Origin: Aphanomyces cochlioides
Lineage: Eukaryota > Oomycota > Saprolegniomycetes > Saprolegniales > Verrucalvaceae
DNA: 64,000 bases
Direction of reading: 5' to 3'
Assembly: GCA_019828595.1 (NCBI GenBank)
Contig: JAHQRK010000007.1
Location: 2,852,001 to 2,916,000 of the forward strand
The position numbers and the translations under genes are program-made. Under the pieces are notes generated by a model. That model was not told where the DNA came from. It searched no databases and saw only the letters and a list, made by a program, of their open reading frames with translations. Each line of letters begins with the position of its first letter. Positions within the stretch are counted from its first letter, which is position 1. This document shows positions 1 through 13,345 of this stretch, piece after piece.

Positions 1-967
1 ACCTATGGTGATGCCACGTCATAAACTTGAAAATTGTATGCTGCTAAGACGTACAGAGGAGTCGTGCCGGGGAGAGTGCGTTGGTCGCGCATGCGCGTAC
101 GCACGACTTCATGCGGGTACGTGGCCGCAGCGGCCGTGAGTTTGCATAACCCAGCGACGAAGAAGAGCGTCGTCTTGGATGGATTGTCGAGATGAGCTTT
201 GGCTTCTTCGTACAACGCGAGCTGGATCGCGCCTTCCGAGACGCCCCAGTACGACGCAGAGAGACCTTTGAAGAACGCCCGCGAGCCTTCTTTGCGGTAC
301 ATGTCGAGCGCCACCTCATGCATGGAGAAAAAGCGCGAGTTTGCAGCACCATGCGTTGGCATCAACTGCATACGCGTCTTGACGACAAACACGGGACTGA
401 GCAAGGACGCCGTCACACAGCCAGCCGCTGAAGCAGACACAAAGTTGGCCATCGTGCCAACGTAGCCATAGTCAGACGAAAGCGCTTTGAGCTTGGCGTA
501 GCAGCCGAAATACGCAGCGCGCGCTGGCACGACGCCAAGCAGGTTTGGCACAATTCCGCGCCACAGGCCATAGACGTTTTCTATACAATCGTGACAAGAG
601 AGGCAGAGCCGACGCCACCTTGCTTGAGGATCGACTTCAGCACATTGGTAGTCGTGAGGCGATGCTTCGTCACGCGCGACAAGCTGTCTCTACAGGTAGC
701 GATCGTCAATCACGACTGCAACGGAGCAAAGATACGCTACCGGCCATCTTTCGTTTGAAGCCGCGTCTTAACCACTTCGAGCGGCGAGGTAATGATGGCA
801 GCAGTCATGCCACCAAGCGCGCCGCCGAGGAAATGGCGGTAATGCGCGTCAACATACGCGGGACTCGTCGCTTGCGGCTTGGACGTCATCATGGAATTCC
901 AACGATGAGCTGCAAAAATTTGCTCCTGCGTATCCGGATCCGGGTATCCACACCAATCGTCTCTCAT
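1..967 (-). CDS. Mitochondrial carrier, SLC25A33/36 (Rim2) pyrimidine-nucleotide type, partial
   Basis: Inner-membrane mitochondrial carrier; by family, a pyrimidine nucleotide transporter. Exons on the minus strand: 741..967, 619..689, 55..580, then 2 bp to the edge; introns of 51, 38 and 52 nt restore one frame. Visible carrier signatures: SPLEVVKTRLQ (repeat 1), SPVFVVKTRMQ (repeat 2) and YPHEVVRTRMRD (repeat 3), each the PX[DE]XX[KR] motif; the third, with PHEVVRTR, is typical of the SLC25A33/36 branch. The N-terminus before the first repeat is about 45 residues and has no clear presequence. The ATG at 967 is the first in frame. The last repeat's final helix lies beyond the left edge. It is divergent from the flagellar gene at 1166 across a CCAAT array. 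Substrate assignment is from motif similarity only. Confidence 0.82.
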
Positions 968-970
968 TTA

Positions 971-1100
971 TGTGATTGGATTAAATTCAGCCAATAAAAC
1001 ACATTAATTGCAAATAGCAGTATATCATTGGCTGATTTATATCCAATTAAATTGTATTTTTTGAAATATTAAATTTTGATTGGTGGATGTTGACCAATCA
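971..1100. promoter_or_regulatory. Three ATTGG-CCAAT inverted pairs with 52-bp period
   Basis: Between the divergent starts at 967 and 1166 there are six boxes: ATTGG 975, CCAAT 991, ATTGG 1027, CCAAT 1043, ATTGG 1079, CCAAT 1094. Within a pair the spacer is 10-11 nt; pairs repeat every 52 bp. The intervening AT-rich sequence is not otherwise repeated. By analogy a bidirectional promoter bound by an NF-Y-like factor; that is inference. Confidence 0.55.
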
Positions 1101-1165
1101 CAACGCCCCTTGTCCCTTCAACATGTCTATGAAACGTTCACTTTGGATTTCTCGCGCCTTTTCGG

Positions 1166-4100
1166 ATGTCGGTAGAAGGGACAGTGAAGCATGCGGTCGC
1201 GTACGACGGCGGCGCGATCGTCATGACAGACGAGAATACGATGCTGACCAAGTGTGGGAACGGACTCAAGTTTACGTCGATCGTGAACAACTCGCAGCAT
1301 TTTTTAACACGACCGAAATCAGCACGGATCACAGCGTTTGATGCCCACGTCAAGACGGGACAGATTGCCATCGCCGCGCATGAAGAAAATGCAGAAGTGG
1401 CGATTTACTCACTGGCAGAGAAGGTTGTCGTATCCATTGTTCATCCATTTTAGATGACTCTAATGTGTAGAAATTCCGCGGCAAATTCAAAATCGCAACG
1501 GGTGATAGTGTATTCGAGTACTCCATGGTCAGATTTTCAAGATGCGGCAGTCGTCTTCTCTCAATTGGAACGCACATGGAACATCAGGTGTAACCTGTTG
1601 TCCGAGACATATGCCATAACAACTGTATCGAGTAGATCCGAGTGTGGGATGTCGACAAATTTGAGGCGCTTGACGGTTGTCTCGTCACAGTGTCACAACA
1701 TGTGCTCTTTGCATCATTCTGTCCATTGAACGCCGACATTTTTGTCACAGGCCGCAGCGAAGGCATTACATTTTGGCGTGTATGCAAAGGTCGAGCAAGT
1801 ACATATCGCTTCAGTCGTGTGGACGGCGCGCTCTCACATGAATCCGCACAAGAACAAAAGGTGGTTTCCGATGTTGCAGGCATCAATGACCATCGACTCT
1901 TTCCCACTGCTGCCGACGCTTCATCAGGAGACCGTGGCGATGACGACCTTATTCTGGAGAAGCGTCACCAGTACATTTGTCACTGCTGGACTAAGGCTGG
2001 GACACTATACGTGACAAATCAACTTGGAGAACTCTTGACGTTTGACCCCTCCACAGGCTCTGTTCTTGCAATCGTCACTCTCTCGCATTCAGCTGTTGCC
2101 GTAGCACTTCAGCTCACGTCGGAAAATCTTATCGTGGCTTTCTCGGACAACTCTATGCGGTGGATTACCGAGGCAGACAGCTCAGTTTCTCAAGCTGTGG
2201 CACTCCCGGCAAAGATTGCTACTGTGGCTCTTACCCCAGCCTGCCGCACACTCGTCCTTGGTACAGCCACTGGAGCTATATTTCATGTACCAGCAATTCT
2301 TGACGATGAAGATAAAACTTCGTCTCTTGTACCCTTGGGAGCGGGCCATCAGGGTGCAATTTTGACTCTTTCTGTGCTCATCCCCTCTGGTGGGACAACA
2401 AATGATGCAGTCATCGTATCGGGTGGCACCTCAGGCTTTCTCCATATTACGACAGTCGTGAGTTGTCGTCATGTCATGGTGGCAGATCTCCAAGATTTAT
2501 TTGATGTCAACAATGCAACCTCTACATCCCCCACCATCCATTATGCGATAACAAGTATCGCTACGCGGTACTTGGATCCCATCGTTCTAGTTGGCGATGC
2601 TTCTGGCCGTCTACGTATCCTTGGCTTTGCAAAGGCGCCTTTGGGAAGCGGAAGCTCTATTGATATTTCCCCACTGCACAATTTGCGGGTGACTGCAACT
2701 TCGGCTTTGGATTTACTCGAAATCCACCCATCCTTGCCACTTGCGCTCGTTGGATCTTCGTACGATTCAACCATATTAGTCCTCTCTCTGGAACCAGAAA
2801 AGCATTTCCGAGTTGTCGGCTACGTGCGATGTACTGAAGGCCCCCCGACGCTACTGAAATGGGTTCCAACAAGCAGCCTTGAGAGCACCTACTTTGTTAC
2901 AGCGACTGCCTCCAAGCTATTTTACTGCCCTTTGATCAACATGGACGACCGAGGGACTACCGAATTGACTCTGGTACCTCTCGGAAACACAGCGATCCCT
3001 TCGCCATGCCATGGTGGCTCGTTTTTGCTAGCACCTGGCAAAATCCTTGCCGCGTTCGATCGAACTGCCAAAGCTGTACACATTGTAAAAGTGTTTGATG
3101 CACCAGGAAGTGAGAAAGATCATGAATTCAAATTGATGGAAGCCACGAGAACGCACCAGAAGCCCGTCACTTGCCTAGCTCGTGGCATGTTGTCATCAAA
3201 AGATGGCCATGAAATTATCGCAACTGGCGGTGCTGATGGCGCTGTTGTGCTCTGGCTTGTCCAAACGAAACGTTCGAGCAGCGCTGTACATCTAAAAGAT
3301 ATTGAGTTGGATTTACACAAGCAAAAGAATATCGCTCTTCATGCTGGCGCTGTTACATCCCTCACATTTGCCACGTGCGATGCAAACCTCTATTTGTATT
3401 CTACTGGGGTCGATGGTGCTGTTTTCTGCATCGATCTCAAATTCCTCGATGGACTCATCATGTCCAAGAGTGTTGCGGAAGGAGCGAGCCCTCTGTACGG
3501 CGCTCTCTTAGCGAAAGACAAAACGTACGGCAAAGTTCGCCTCGCACTGGCTGACGACTCGAAACCATTTATGACCAAATACGTCGAAGAGCAAGAACAA
3601 CTCGAGCGTGCAAAATTTGATGCAGTTAAAGACATTATCCGCGGTCCACTGGCCGAAATTCAACTCAAGCTGAAGACCATGCTGCAACACAACGCTGATG
3701 TTCCTGAAATTGAAGCTCTTGCTCGCGAAGAGTTTGTCATCAATAAAGAGCAGGAATCAGCTCTACTGGCTCAAAATGCCACTCGCGCTATGGAAGTCCG
3801 ACGTAACATTAGCCGTCAAATTGCCGAAATGAATATTGTACGTGAGCGCATGAAGAATGAATTCTGGGACTCGAGCGATGCAAAAGGCAAGCAACTCCAC
3901 GGACTTCAAGCAACAACCCTCAAAGTCTACAATATTCCGACAAGAAAACTCTCTAATTTAGAGCGTCGTCAACAAGACACCGTGCAACAACTCAGACGAC
4001 TTGAGTTTCACATGGCGACAGTTGAGCCAACTCAGTCTGGCTCCGACTCGCTTCACCGGCGAAAATCGTCCCTCTATCACCATGGAGACTTGATTCCTCC

Positions 4101-6414
4101 CAATATTTCCTGGATGGCCAACGCTGGACTCCTTCATCCGTCAATTGTCCGCAGGGGTGCTGATGCGACCACCGCCGACAAGTCAAAGGCTGGAGCTGCT
4201 CCCAATTCTAAACGGGATGAAGATTCCGGTGAAAGTGGTCCTTTGCGTCTTGTCGACTTGATTTACCACCCTGCAATGATTCGCACTCGTAAACAGCAGC
4301 GAACACAGATGCATCTTCTCAAGGCATACAAACGTCTCCTTATCAATGATTTCAATGCGGAATTTGACGAAATGGTCAAGTTAAAAGAGACCAAGATGGA
4401 CGAAATCGAAGCCAAGCACAGCAGAATCCGTGAAATCAGCGCTGAGCTACAAATCATTGAGCACGTTAATGTCTACAGTTGGCATCCAGATGAAATCGCA
4501 GATTCTATGATGCGACTCGCAGAAGGCGAAATGACCAAGACACCGTACGAGACCGAGGCAATGCGGAAAGCCCGTGAAGCAGCCGAAGCAGCTCAACGAG
4601 AACTTGCAGAGAAGAACAAAAAAGACGACGTGGCTGGTCGTGCGTTGGACGACATGATGCATGGCACACTCGAAACAAAAAAAGAGATGGCCGTCGCTCA
4701 AATCGCAGCGCGTGAAGCTTGGATGGATGAAATTCCTCTAGACGAGATGACAGCCGAGCAGAAGCAAAAAGTCCAAGCCTACGAAGCAGAAGCAGCCAAT
4801 GTCCTCGAAGAGAAAGAAAAGTACAAAAAGTCACTCGATCTCGAACTGAAGAAGCTCAAAGTGGACATCATTGATATTTGCAAAGCATTCGACGACAAGC
4901 TCAAGCAGCTCCATGACCTGTACCTTGCCACACGTATGAGTGTCCTCACCCAACAAATGTATATCCTTCGCCTCGGCGACGTTATCATGGAGCACGAATA
5001 TTCACGCTATGAGAAGATGCTCTTGGAGAAAGAAATCGATAAAATCGAAAATGAAATTAAGGCTCTGACTGCCGATGCAAGCGAATTCGAGACCCGAATG
5101 GAGATTTGCCGAGAGGAATGGCATCGTGCCGTTGAAGAAGACAAGCAGCATGAGAAAGCCTTCGTTAAAGAAATCGAAGATGCAGCTGGAATACCCCTCG
5201 AGCATGAAGTTTTACGCAATCTTACTGAGCTCTACCGAAAGCGGCGCAACACTGAAGGCGACAGTAGGGAAGAGAGAAAGGGGCGCAAGATGACCGAATT
5301 AAAAGGTTCCAGTCGCAATCTAATGGCTGCTGAAACGGAAGTTGAAAGTTCATGTGACCCGTTCAGTCATATCGATACAAAGAAGAAGAAACATGAAGTG
5401 AAGCGAATTTTGCCACTCGATCCAGATGTGGATCGCCCCGAGTCCATCGCGACGGACTCGCATGTTTGGAATGCTCTCAATGATTGCCGGGCGAAGAAAA
5501 TTTCATCGGAGCAAGTTGTGAAAGCCAAAAACGATGCGTACGTCGAAGCGAAAGAAGTAGTGGAATCTACTGAGGCCAAGCTTGCCATCCTCCAGGACAA
5601 GGTGGATCGGTACACTCAAGCTCTCCACGAGCTTGAGGTCACGCTGAATCTCAACAGCGAGAACCATCCCATTCTCATCAAAATTAAGCAAGGTCAAGAT
5701 GAAGCGAGTGGCGACGACGTTGTTGAGCTTGGAGAAGAGACAGAAAGTGCTCTCTTGATCTGCCGCAGCAGCGTTGAAAAACTCAACTCGACTATTTTGG
5801 TCCATGGCAATGAACAAGTGTCGATCCTGACCAAGATTAAAAACTTTCGCAAAAATATCAACTTGATGGAATGGGAGCACGAATACCTCGAAATGCAGAA
5901 ACGCAACATGGAGGATCATTACACAGACCTGCAGCTCCTCCGTGTGACCAAGAATCTCCAAGAGCTCATTACAACTGGCGATGCCACACAAAAACAGAAG
6001 CAAGAGCAAGCGTTGCTTGAATCCAAACTCGCATATCTTGGCAAAAGCCACCAAGTGCATGAACTCAAGCTCAACAAAACGACCATGGCGCTCAAGTCCC
6101 AACTTGGTGAACGGCTGAAGGAGAATGAACAATTCAAGCGACAGCTTCAAGATCTCCAAACGCATATTCAGATCCGCGAAGATATTGTTGCAAGTCGTCG
6201 AGCAAATGCATCAGTCAAGTCAACGAGTGGGAAACCCAAGGATAACAAGCTCAAAGCGATCACTGTGCGACGAAAGCTCGTCGATTTGGCGAAAGCCCAG
6301 TCAGAAGAGATTGAGTTTATGCGTCAAGAACTCGACAAGATCCGTCGTCGTACATTTCCTAGTTTTGTCCAGCCAGTCAATGCGTTGCCCCCTGACGACA
6401 TCTTTGACGATTAA
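1166..6414 (+). CDS. CFAP43/CFAP44-type cilia and flagella associated WD40-coiled-coil protein
   Basis: Axonemal protein of 1,717 aa. Known role of the family: CFAP43 and CFAP44 form the tether complex that fixes inner dynein arm f (I1) to the doublet. Exons 1166..1423, 1471..1587 and 1636..6414, introns 47 and 48 nt. The first two thirds of the N-terminal ~700 residues are beta-propeller like with WD-type strand ends (IRVWDVDKFE, GGADGAVVLWLV, STGVDGAVFCIDL); from about residue 770 to the end it is nearly continuous charged coiled coil. Length fits CFAP43 (about 1,665 aa) slightly better than CFAP44, but I cannot separate the paralogues by eye. It signals a flagellated (zoosporic) life stage. 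Convergent with URB1, 83 bp apart. Confidence 0.78.
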
Positions 6415-6497
6415 TTTTCACTGTGCATTTAGTTGTTAGGTAAGTTTGAGACACTCTCGAAAGGCAGGAACCTAACGAAGCGTTTGAAATTTAGGTA

Positions 6498-9400
6498 TCA
6501 TAGAGAATATATGCCGTCTACCTCTTTGGTCAAGTGTTGAATCGTTTGTGGAAGCGCCAGTTTGAGCTCCAAGTAGTTTGTGAGTGGCACTTGTTCGACC
6601 GCCCACGCGGCTATAGCAGCCCATCGATCGTACGTTGCTTTGTTGAATTGAAGGTCTCGAGAGGCCGTGGCTATTCTTGCCAAGAAGGAAACTGTGTGGC
6701 TAAGCAACGTCTTGTTGTCTTCGAGAGGGGCTACAAGCTTGACGGTTGTCTCGAGCAGGTCGAGTGAGAACCACATCGAGATTGCAACTTGGGGCTTTGT
6801 TGAACAAAATTGAAAGTACTATGAAGTAGATGATCACAGACGAATGGGCACACGCATGACATACCTCGAGCAAGAGCAACCTGAGGAGATCCGTGTGCTC
6901 ATCAGTTGTGATGGAGACAAGTGTTTGGCCGAGTTGTCGCAATTGGGTCAATGTGTTTGGTAAATATCGATCGTTTTGCTTTTCGGGCAGGTGATAGTTC
7001 TAATCAAGACAAGCATGAGGCGGCAAAAGATAGCAAAGATTTCAACCTGTAGGGCAGTAATCGACATAGCGAGGATTTGGCGCAGGTATTGCGTCTTGTA
7101 TTTGATCGCGACAAATTCAAGCCAAGCGAGCAAACCCATTTTGTGCACCAAGAGAAACATGCCAGACGCCGTTGCGATTGAACTTGAGAGGATATCCAGC
7201 ACTAGCTCCTGTGATTGTGTGTCTGCCAACGGCGAGTCGAAAAAGCCCAGCAAGATCGAATAGACATGGCGACGTTGGAGCAATTCTACATCACCATCGA
7301 GCTTGACACCACGTTTCACCTAGACAGCGAGGTCAATCCGAGAATCGCAAAGCAGGAACATACCAAATGTAGGAGCCATGTGCGTTCGGCACGAAACGTG
7401 GATGCACTACTATTGAAGAGTGCATAAAACATGGGTACATCGTTGACATCGAGAGCTGATCGTGAGAGGAGAAAGGCATTGACAAGCGGATACATGAAAT
7501 GACCCGGTTTCATCAATGCCGAAATTGCATCATTGGCAAAGAGAGTGATGAGAAATGGCACGCGTTCGTGTGGTTGACTGATGCCGTTCTTAAGCGTCTC
7601 CAGCAATAAATGCACCTGGCGACGCTCATTGAACTCAAAGGTGCGCGCAGTGGCACTCATGGCTTCATGTGCGACGGCGACAATACCATAAGCATAAGCT
7701 CGGATTTTTTCATCTTCTGCAGAGAGACCACAGATTGCATAGCCGAGGATGCCCGACTGCAAGAGTTGGCGATCTGGAATATGACTGCTGGATACAGCAT
7801 GCGCGATTAGCGGTATAAAGAAGGCTGGATCATACACCACGTTTTCCTCTGGTGGAAAAGTGCCCGTAAATGGCCTCGTGTGTGGAAACTGTTCGATCGA
7901 TCGACGCATCGTATGATTGTCAATTTCTTCCAGAAGCCAATGCTGTGCCATGTCTGTCGTCGCAGTTTGGTTGGCTTTGCCAAAGCAATACCCAACTTGA
8001 TCCAAGGACAGCCCACGAGTTTCAAGCACTTCCAGGATTGCTTTGAGATGCAAATCTTTGGCACTGAGTGTTGCACCGTACTGTGCCAAGACCTGTTTTT
8101 GAAAATCCACATCGATGTCGACTCTAGTTTCTTTTTCCAAGAGCACGCCCAAGGCTTTCAAAAAAGAGCCCACGTCCACCAATGTATCAAAATTGTCGAG
8201 TAGTTGTTGCAAAAGCGACGAGAAATCCACACTTGAAAAGGTGTCGGCTAGAGTGGAGACAGCATCAAGCATTGAAGATCGATGAGTCCAGTCTGAATGA
8301 GAGTCCAAATGCTTGACGAGCGATTCGACAGCAGACGTAGGAACTTTTTTCGGATTGTATCGCTGGAGTACGTCGAGCAATACGAATGAGAGGGCATCCA
8401 GAGTACTCGAATCGGATGAAAAACCATCATGATGGTTCAAGATCGACAAGATAAAGCCAACGCACTTGGATGCAAAGCGAGAAAGGTCACTACGATGGGC
8501 TGCCAAGAGCAAGAGTTGGAGTTTCGCTGCATGTACACCACGCTTTTGTTGGAGTAATTCAGGAACCCACTCGGAACATGGAAGGACCTTGCCTTCTTGG
8601 GAATATAAACAGTCCACGACTTGAACGAGGGTGGCCATCGAGTCGCTTGCTTCCTCAGTCGAGATAATTTCTTCAATGCAAGAAGGCACGATCATAGTTT
8701 CAATCCAGGACACGCAAGTTGGTTCGAGTGGCAGAGATGTCAAGTAGGCTGCACAGAGCTGCATAACACTCGACAGAGACTGCGCCTTTCGCTGGCCACT
8801 TGCAAAGTCCTCACGACAGATTGAGCTACGACGGATGAGTTGCTGGAGAACCAAAATATTGAGCGGATCAGTTGAATTCGTCTCCCAGATCAGCTGAAAT
8901 AGTTCTTGAGCGATTGTTGGAGAAGCCACAGAGTATTTCTGGATAGCCGATGCGAGCCATCGCTTGGCATTGCCTTCACGAGGATGATGTTTCCAGAATC
9001 GGAAGACTGCGTTAAAGAGTTCTGGGTCATCAATGGGTTCTTCGATGCAGTACGAAAGTAAGTGGACGACCAACGGCGAACAAACGAACTTTGTTGTCAA
9101 CATGGAATAAAGTGCGCCATGGACTTGACTTGACGACGCATGACGGGCCATCACAACCTGGAGCGGCGAATTCGATTTGATTTGCAGCACATCAAGACTC
9201 GATTTCGGCAAAAAGGAGCTCAAAGCATACGGCAAGACCAACCATTGTGCTAAGACGTCGTCGTTTTCGTACAGATTCGCCAAAAGTTCGGCGTGATGTT
9301 GCCAAATCATGCTCCAAAATGCATCGCTACTTTTGCCGAGAGCCCACGTCAAGAGGAAGTGCAGGGCTTTCACGGAATGAACCATTGCTTCTGTGTACTT

Positions 9401-12165
9401 CGCGTCAGGAACGAAACCCTAGAAAGAAATCATGCAGAATTGATCATTCGGTAGAAAGAACGTACTTTTTGGCGTCGGGTTTGATAAATACGAAGTCCAA
9501 ACGTCAAGCTGAGGCACGTCAATTGCACGGACTGAATATTGAGCTTGATTTTGGACAAGTAGGCGATAAGATGCTTTGGTTGGATTGAAGGTCCACTGCT
9601 GTGGCTAAGCCAGACGAACGGTGAAAACAACGAAGTCAAGACCACGTGCAGTGGCGGCATCTGTACAAATTGCCGCATGATCGGCTCGGCTTTATCTGGA
9701 TGTTCGATCGCTTGGCGAATTGCTTTTGACTCAAAGATGGATTTTGTCTTGTATGTGTCGAAATACACGTAAAGTGGATCGAACGATTGTGAAGTCTTGT
9801 ATATAGCGGTCAAGAGCTCACTTGAGAGGGTGAAATCTGCCGCTTCCAGGCGTACAATGTGCTTGACGCAGTCCGTCACTGATACCTTTGTTGGTTTTGA
9901 GGTCGAAGTCACTTGCTTCTTGCTGATTAACGACGAAGTCGTCTTTAAAAAGTCAGCGACGATCGATTTTTTCGGTAATTTTGACGTATCCGAGAGCTTC
10001 AACGATGGCAAAATCGATAACAACGACGACAAGACACGGACGCCAAAGGCATGGACGACTGTTGGTTCGTTCACGGATATCGAAAAGGGGAAAGAATTGT
10101 TGTCGCTCGTAGCCGTGGATTCAAAATAAGCCACAAGTGCTCGTGTCATTGGGCTCATCGAGCTATCATTGACAAATGCGAATGGATTCGCCGTGACACC
10201 ACGCACCAATTGATCAAAGAACGTGACAGCTTCGCCAGATTTCAGGTGAAGCAACCACGCGTCGATCTCATGTGGTGCTTGGGCGTCCGGCTTCGTGAGA
10301 CCAAAAATATGCAAACATGCCAAGACACGACGGACAACTCGGTGACCCAACACAGCGATCACAGACTGGCTGGACGTGCAATATCCCAAGAGAATGCGGA
10401 ACTTCGTCGCATCGCCCGACACAATCCATCCCAAACGAGACGAATCGACATGTTCCAGCAGACCAAGGAGCGAACCTTGCAGCAAGACGTTTGTCTCGAC
10501 GCCGATCAACTTGGATATGTCAAATTTGACTTCGCTCATCACAGCTGGCAAGTGTTCAAAGTACAACTGGAGTACTGAGAGCGCTTTGGCATAAATCATC
10601 GCTTGCTTGGAGTCTTCACCTCCAGCAGCGGGTCGAAGTTTTGTGCAAAGTGTCAAAATCAATTCGGGTGGCGGCAACAGCGTCCGAACATCCTTCTCAA
10701 GACTGACGGCATCACCATTGTTGTCATCGACGCATAGTTTGAGAAAAGCAAAACGACGAAGCACAACGGAAACCAAGTTGAGTGACGTATGGACGACCAA
10801 GAGATTGGTATGCTGCACAGCTTTGCTCAGTTCTTTCTTTTGCAATCCCAGCGGCAACACAAGCTTGACGAGGAGGTCATGGTGTTGCGATGTCCAACGA
10901 ATGTCTTTCAAAGGCGTCAAGGGGACATGCAATGCTTTGAGTACAAACGATGCGGCAGAAAACCATTTGTAGGACGGCCGAGGGTCCATCACGGCGTGAA
11001 ACGATTGAAACACGACGAGAATCAATGCTGGAAATGCTCGTAGGAAGCGAAAAAGCAGTGCTTCGCGAGCAGTGTGTGTCATCGTCGACATTAAGTCAAA
11101 TGACGACACGATTTTCGACACCACTTTGAAAGCTGCATCATGCGATTCGTTGGATGCCGATGGTTCTGTAATTGTCGCTTCTTGGGACAGGTAATACAGC
11201 GACGTCGGTGTAAAGAAGAGTGTGTCAAAGAAATCTTGAGCCAACTGGACGGACTTCTCGTCGGATGAGTCGAGAAGTTTGATCAAATGTGAAATGGTCG
11301 TCGTTGAAAACACATTGTGCTTGGTTCGAATACCATCGCTGGTTAGAATACTCGACGTAAGCGTCGAGAGGATGAGACTGGCATTGTCAAACGTGTCGTC
11401 TTCAATGCATTTGAACAAACCAGTAGCAATTCCGTCTGCTTTGACTGCAAATCGACGCACGTGAGGGTCAGACGATGTGGTCAATGCCAATGCAAAGGTG
11501 ATGAAAGCATGGCGGACGTTGATTTGGCGTGTAGTCTCAGGTACGTCGAAGTCGCGGGAGCGACGAACACACAAAGCTTCAAATGATTTCGCCGTAAAGT
11601 CAAACAGGCGGACAAATTCCCGGGCTACGCGCGCATGGATACACAGCATGGTCGTACAGAGTGCCAACGTCGAGTAGACAATATAAGGCTTGTCGGACCA
11701 GCTCAATTGCTTGGCAATGTGCTCCATCTTAGTCTTGAGCAGATTCATTGCGACTGTTTCTGCCACAGATGGAGTGTGGTGCGAAAGGTATTCCATCACT
11801 CGTTGGAGCAATTCCATTGTGATGGGAATGATCTGGCGCGATTTGTCTTCGGTCCACAACGTACTGCCCCATAAATCGATAAGAGGTTCCGACTGTGGAG
11901 ATATCTCAAGATATGCGCGCAGCAACGAGCACGATGTGGTTTCTGGGCTTACGGCAGTAAGAAACTCTCTCAGTGTGATCACGACAGGATCGAGTTGTCC
12001 TTTCTGAACATTCAAGAGCAGGTTTCGCAGCACTGCATTGGATGCAACGGGTGGTGCTTGAGCTTGTGGTTGGCTCTGTGGCTGCGCTGGTGCAGAAGCA
12101 GCGTCGTTCTTGGGCCGTTTGGCCGCTTTATCTGTCTCGTCGATTCCATGGCGCTTCTTCACCAT
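6498..12165 (-). CDS. URB1: URB1/Npa1-like nucleolar pre-60S assembly protein
   Basis: Large helical-repeat nucleolar protein, 1,827 aa (human URB1 about 2,270). Family role: early 60S ribosomal subunit assembly and 25S/28S rRNA processing. Minus-strand exons 9466..12165, 7364..9418, 7047..7319, 6865..6999 and 6498..6818, introns 44-47 nt; every junction keeps frame. The N-terminus has a basic start (MVKKRHG) and a Gln/Pro/Ala tract, then the Npa1-type segment around LLRAYLEISPQSEPLIDLW; the rest is Leu-rich alpha-helical repeat, with a second conserved block near VHSVKALHFLLTWALGK. The start is taken at the first ATG (12165); the codon 12 nt upstream in frame is TTG. Identification rests on these blocks and on length. 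Confidence 0.7.
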
Positions 12166-12575
12166 CCTCGCGATCAAAATGCCGCCAATGGATTGGCTCC
12201 AAAGGCTTGAACCTTTTGAATCAAATTGAAAAATGAATAATTAATTAATTTTCAAAATAGCCCCTCCATTAAGGAATTTCAATAAAAATAAGGCATTTTG
12301 AAATATAGAAAGACGGCAAGCTAATTTGACTGGGACGTCCACGATATTATCGTTGCCAAACGACTGCAGTGATATCCCATGAAGCTCAAAAACCAACGAG
12401 TCATCGCTTTTGCCACCCTATATGCTTCGCATTATATGAAGTCTCTCCATTAAATGGTAAACTTGCTGCAATACGCAAAGCCCGTTTACCTGTGAAATGT
12501 GATACATTGGTTTTAATATTTTATATTTGGTTTAAAATTGGTTTTTATTCATCAAGCCAACTCGGTCCAAACGAC
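12166..12575. other. AT-rich divergent intergenic gap
   Basis: About 410 bp between the URB1 start and the FAM192A-like start. Very AT-rich near 12230-12310 (AATTAATT runs). No ORF with family support, no CCAAT pair and no CCGGATA palindrome seen. Presumably holds both promoters. Confidence 0.4.
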
Positions 12576-13343
12576 ATGGCATCCGCAACTAACGACAGCA
12601 GCGTCGCGAGTAAGTTTCCGACTGAAGCCAAAGGTCAAGTTGAGGAAGAGCAAGGACATATTCCGCGCAGCAAGCCGATTGCAGGATTTGTCTCAACGTC
12701 AGTGCTCTCGTCATCCGATGGCGTAAGAATGGTGGCCATGCTTTGAAGTGGTTGAAATATCTTGTGTAGTTGTTTGGAGACAATGTCGAGGAAGTTCGCA
12801 TCACGGATCGCCCAGAGAACAATGGGCCGGAAAAAATAGACAGCAGACCTCTGTATGAACGGCTCAAGGAGCAAAAAGACCAACGCGATGCTGAATGGAA
12901 GGAGAAGAATAACCCATTTGGTATGAGGATAGACTTTTGAACCATGGTTGCAATGCTGTACCGATAGCACCACCGAAGGGCTTGGACGACGAGGAAATTG
13001 ATTTCCTCCGCAATTTGGAAAATGATCAGAAGAAGATTGAAGAGGATATCAAGCGCCAACAAGAAGCTGAGCTTGAGAAATTTGGTACGTGCACCATGTG
13101 TTGAATGGCAAATGACACTGAGCTTCAGCCATGCTCAAACGTGAAGCACAGACAAAAAAGCCCGTCGTCGTTGCGGCCAAAATCGACTCAAGCAATGCTG
13201 TACCCTTCGAAAAACACATCATAAGGCCATCTGTAAAACCCAAGACCAAGAAAACCAAGGCCACAGGCGACGAATCAGTCAAACCTTCAAAAAAGGTCAA
13301 GACGTCCAGTTTAGTTGCAGCCTACAGTGACGACAGCGATTAA
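12576..13343 (+). CDS. FAM192A/PIP30 (NIP30 domain) nuclear protein
   Basis: 209-aa member of the NIP30 family; in animals this protein (PSME3IP1) binds the proteasome activator PA28-gamma in the nucleus. Exons 12576..12722, 12770..12920, 12968..13084 and 13129..13343; introns 44-47 nt. The diagnostic block is SRPLYERLKEQKDQRDAEW followed by GLDDEEIDFLRNLEND, matching the family order RxLYERLxExKDxKxEEx...GLDEDExxFLDxV. The C-terminus is Lys-rich (KPKTKKTKATGDE) and ends in an acidic AAYSDDSD tail, a possible CK2 site as in the animal protein. The first exon (residues 1-49) is less conserved; a hidden alternative splice starting at GTAAGT near 12612 cannot be excluded. Ends 2 bp from the stop of the convergent gene. 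Confidence 0.75.
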
Positions 13344-13345
13344 TA

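Noticed and set aside
930..960. TATCCGGATCC inside the carrier gene
   Set aside because: It resembles the promoter palindrome but lies in the first coding exon and is better explained by codons.
5503..6165. 220-codon minus-strand ORF
   Set aside because: Antisense to the coiled-coil part of the CFAP gene; Leu/Phe-rich as expected for the complement of Glu/Lys codons.
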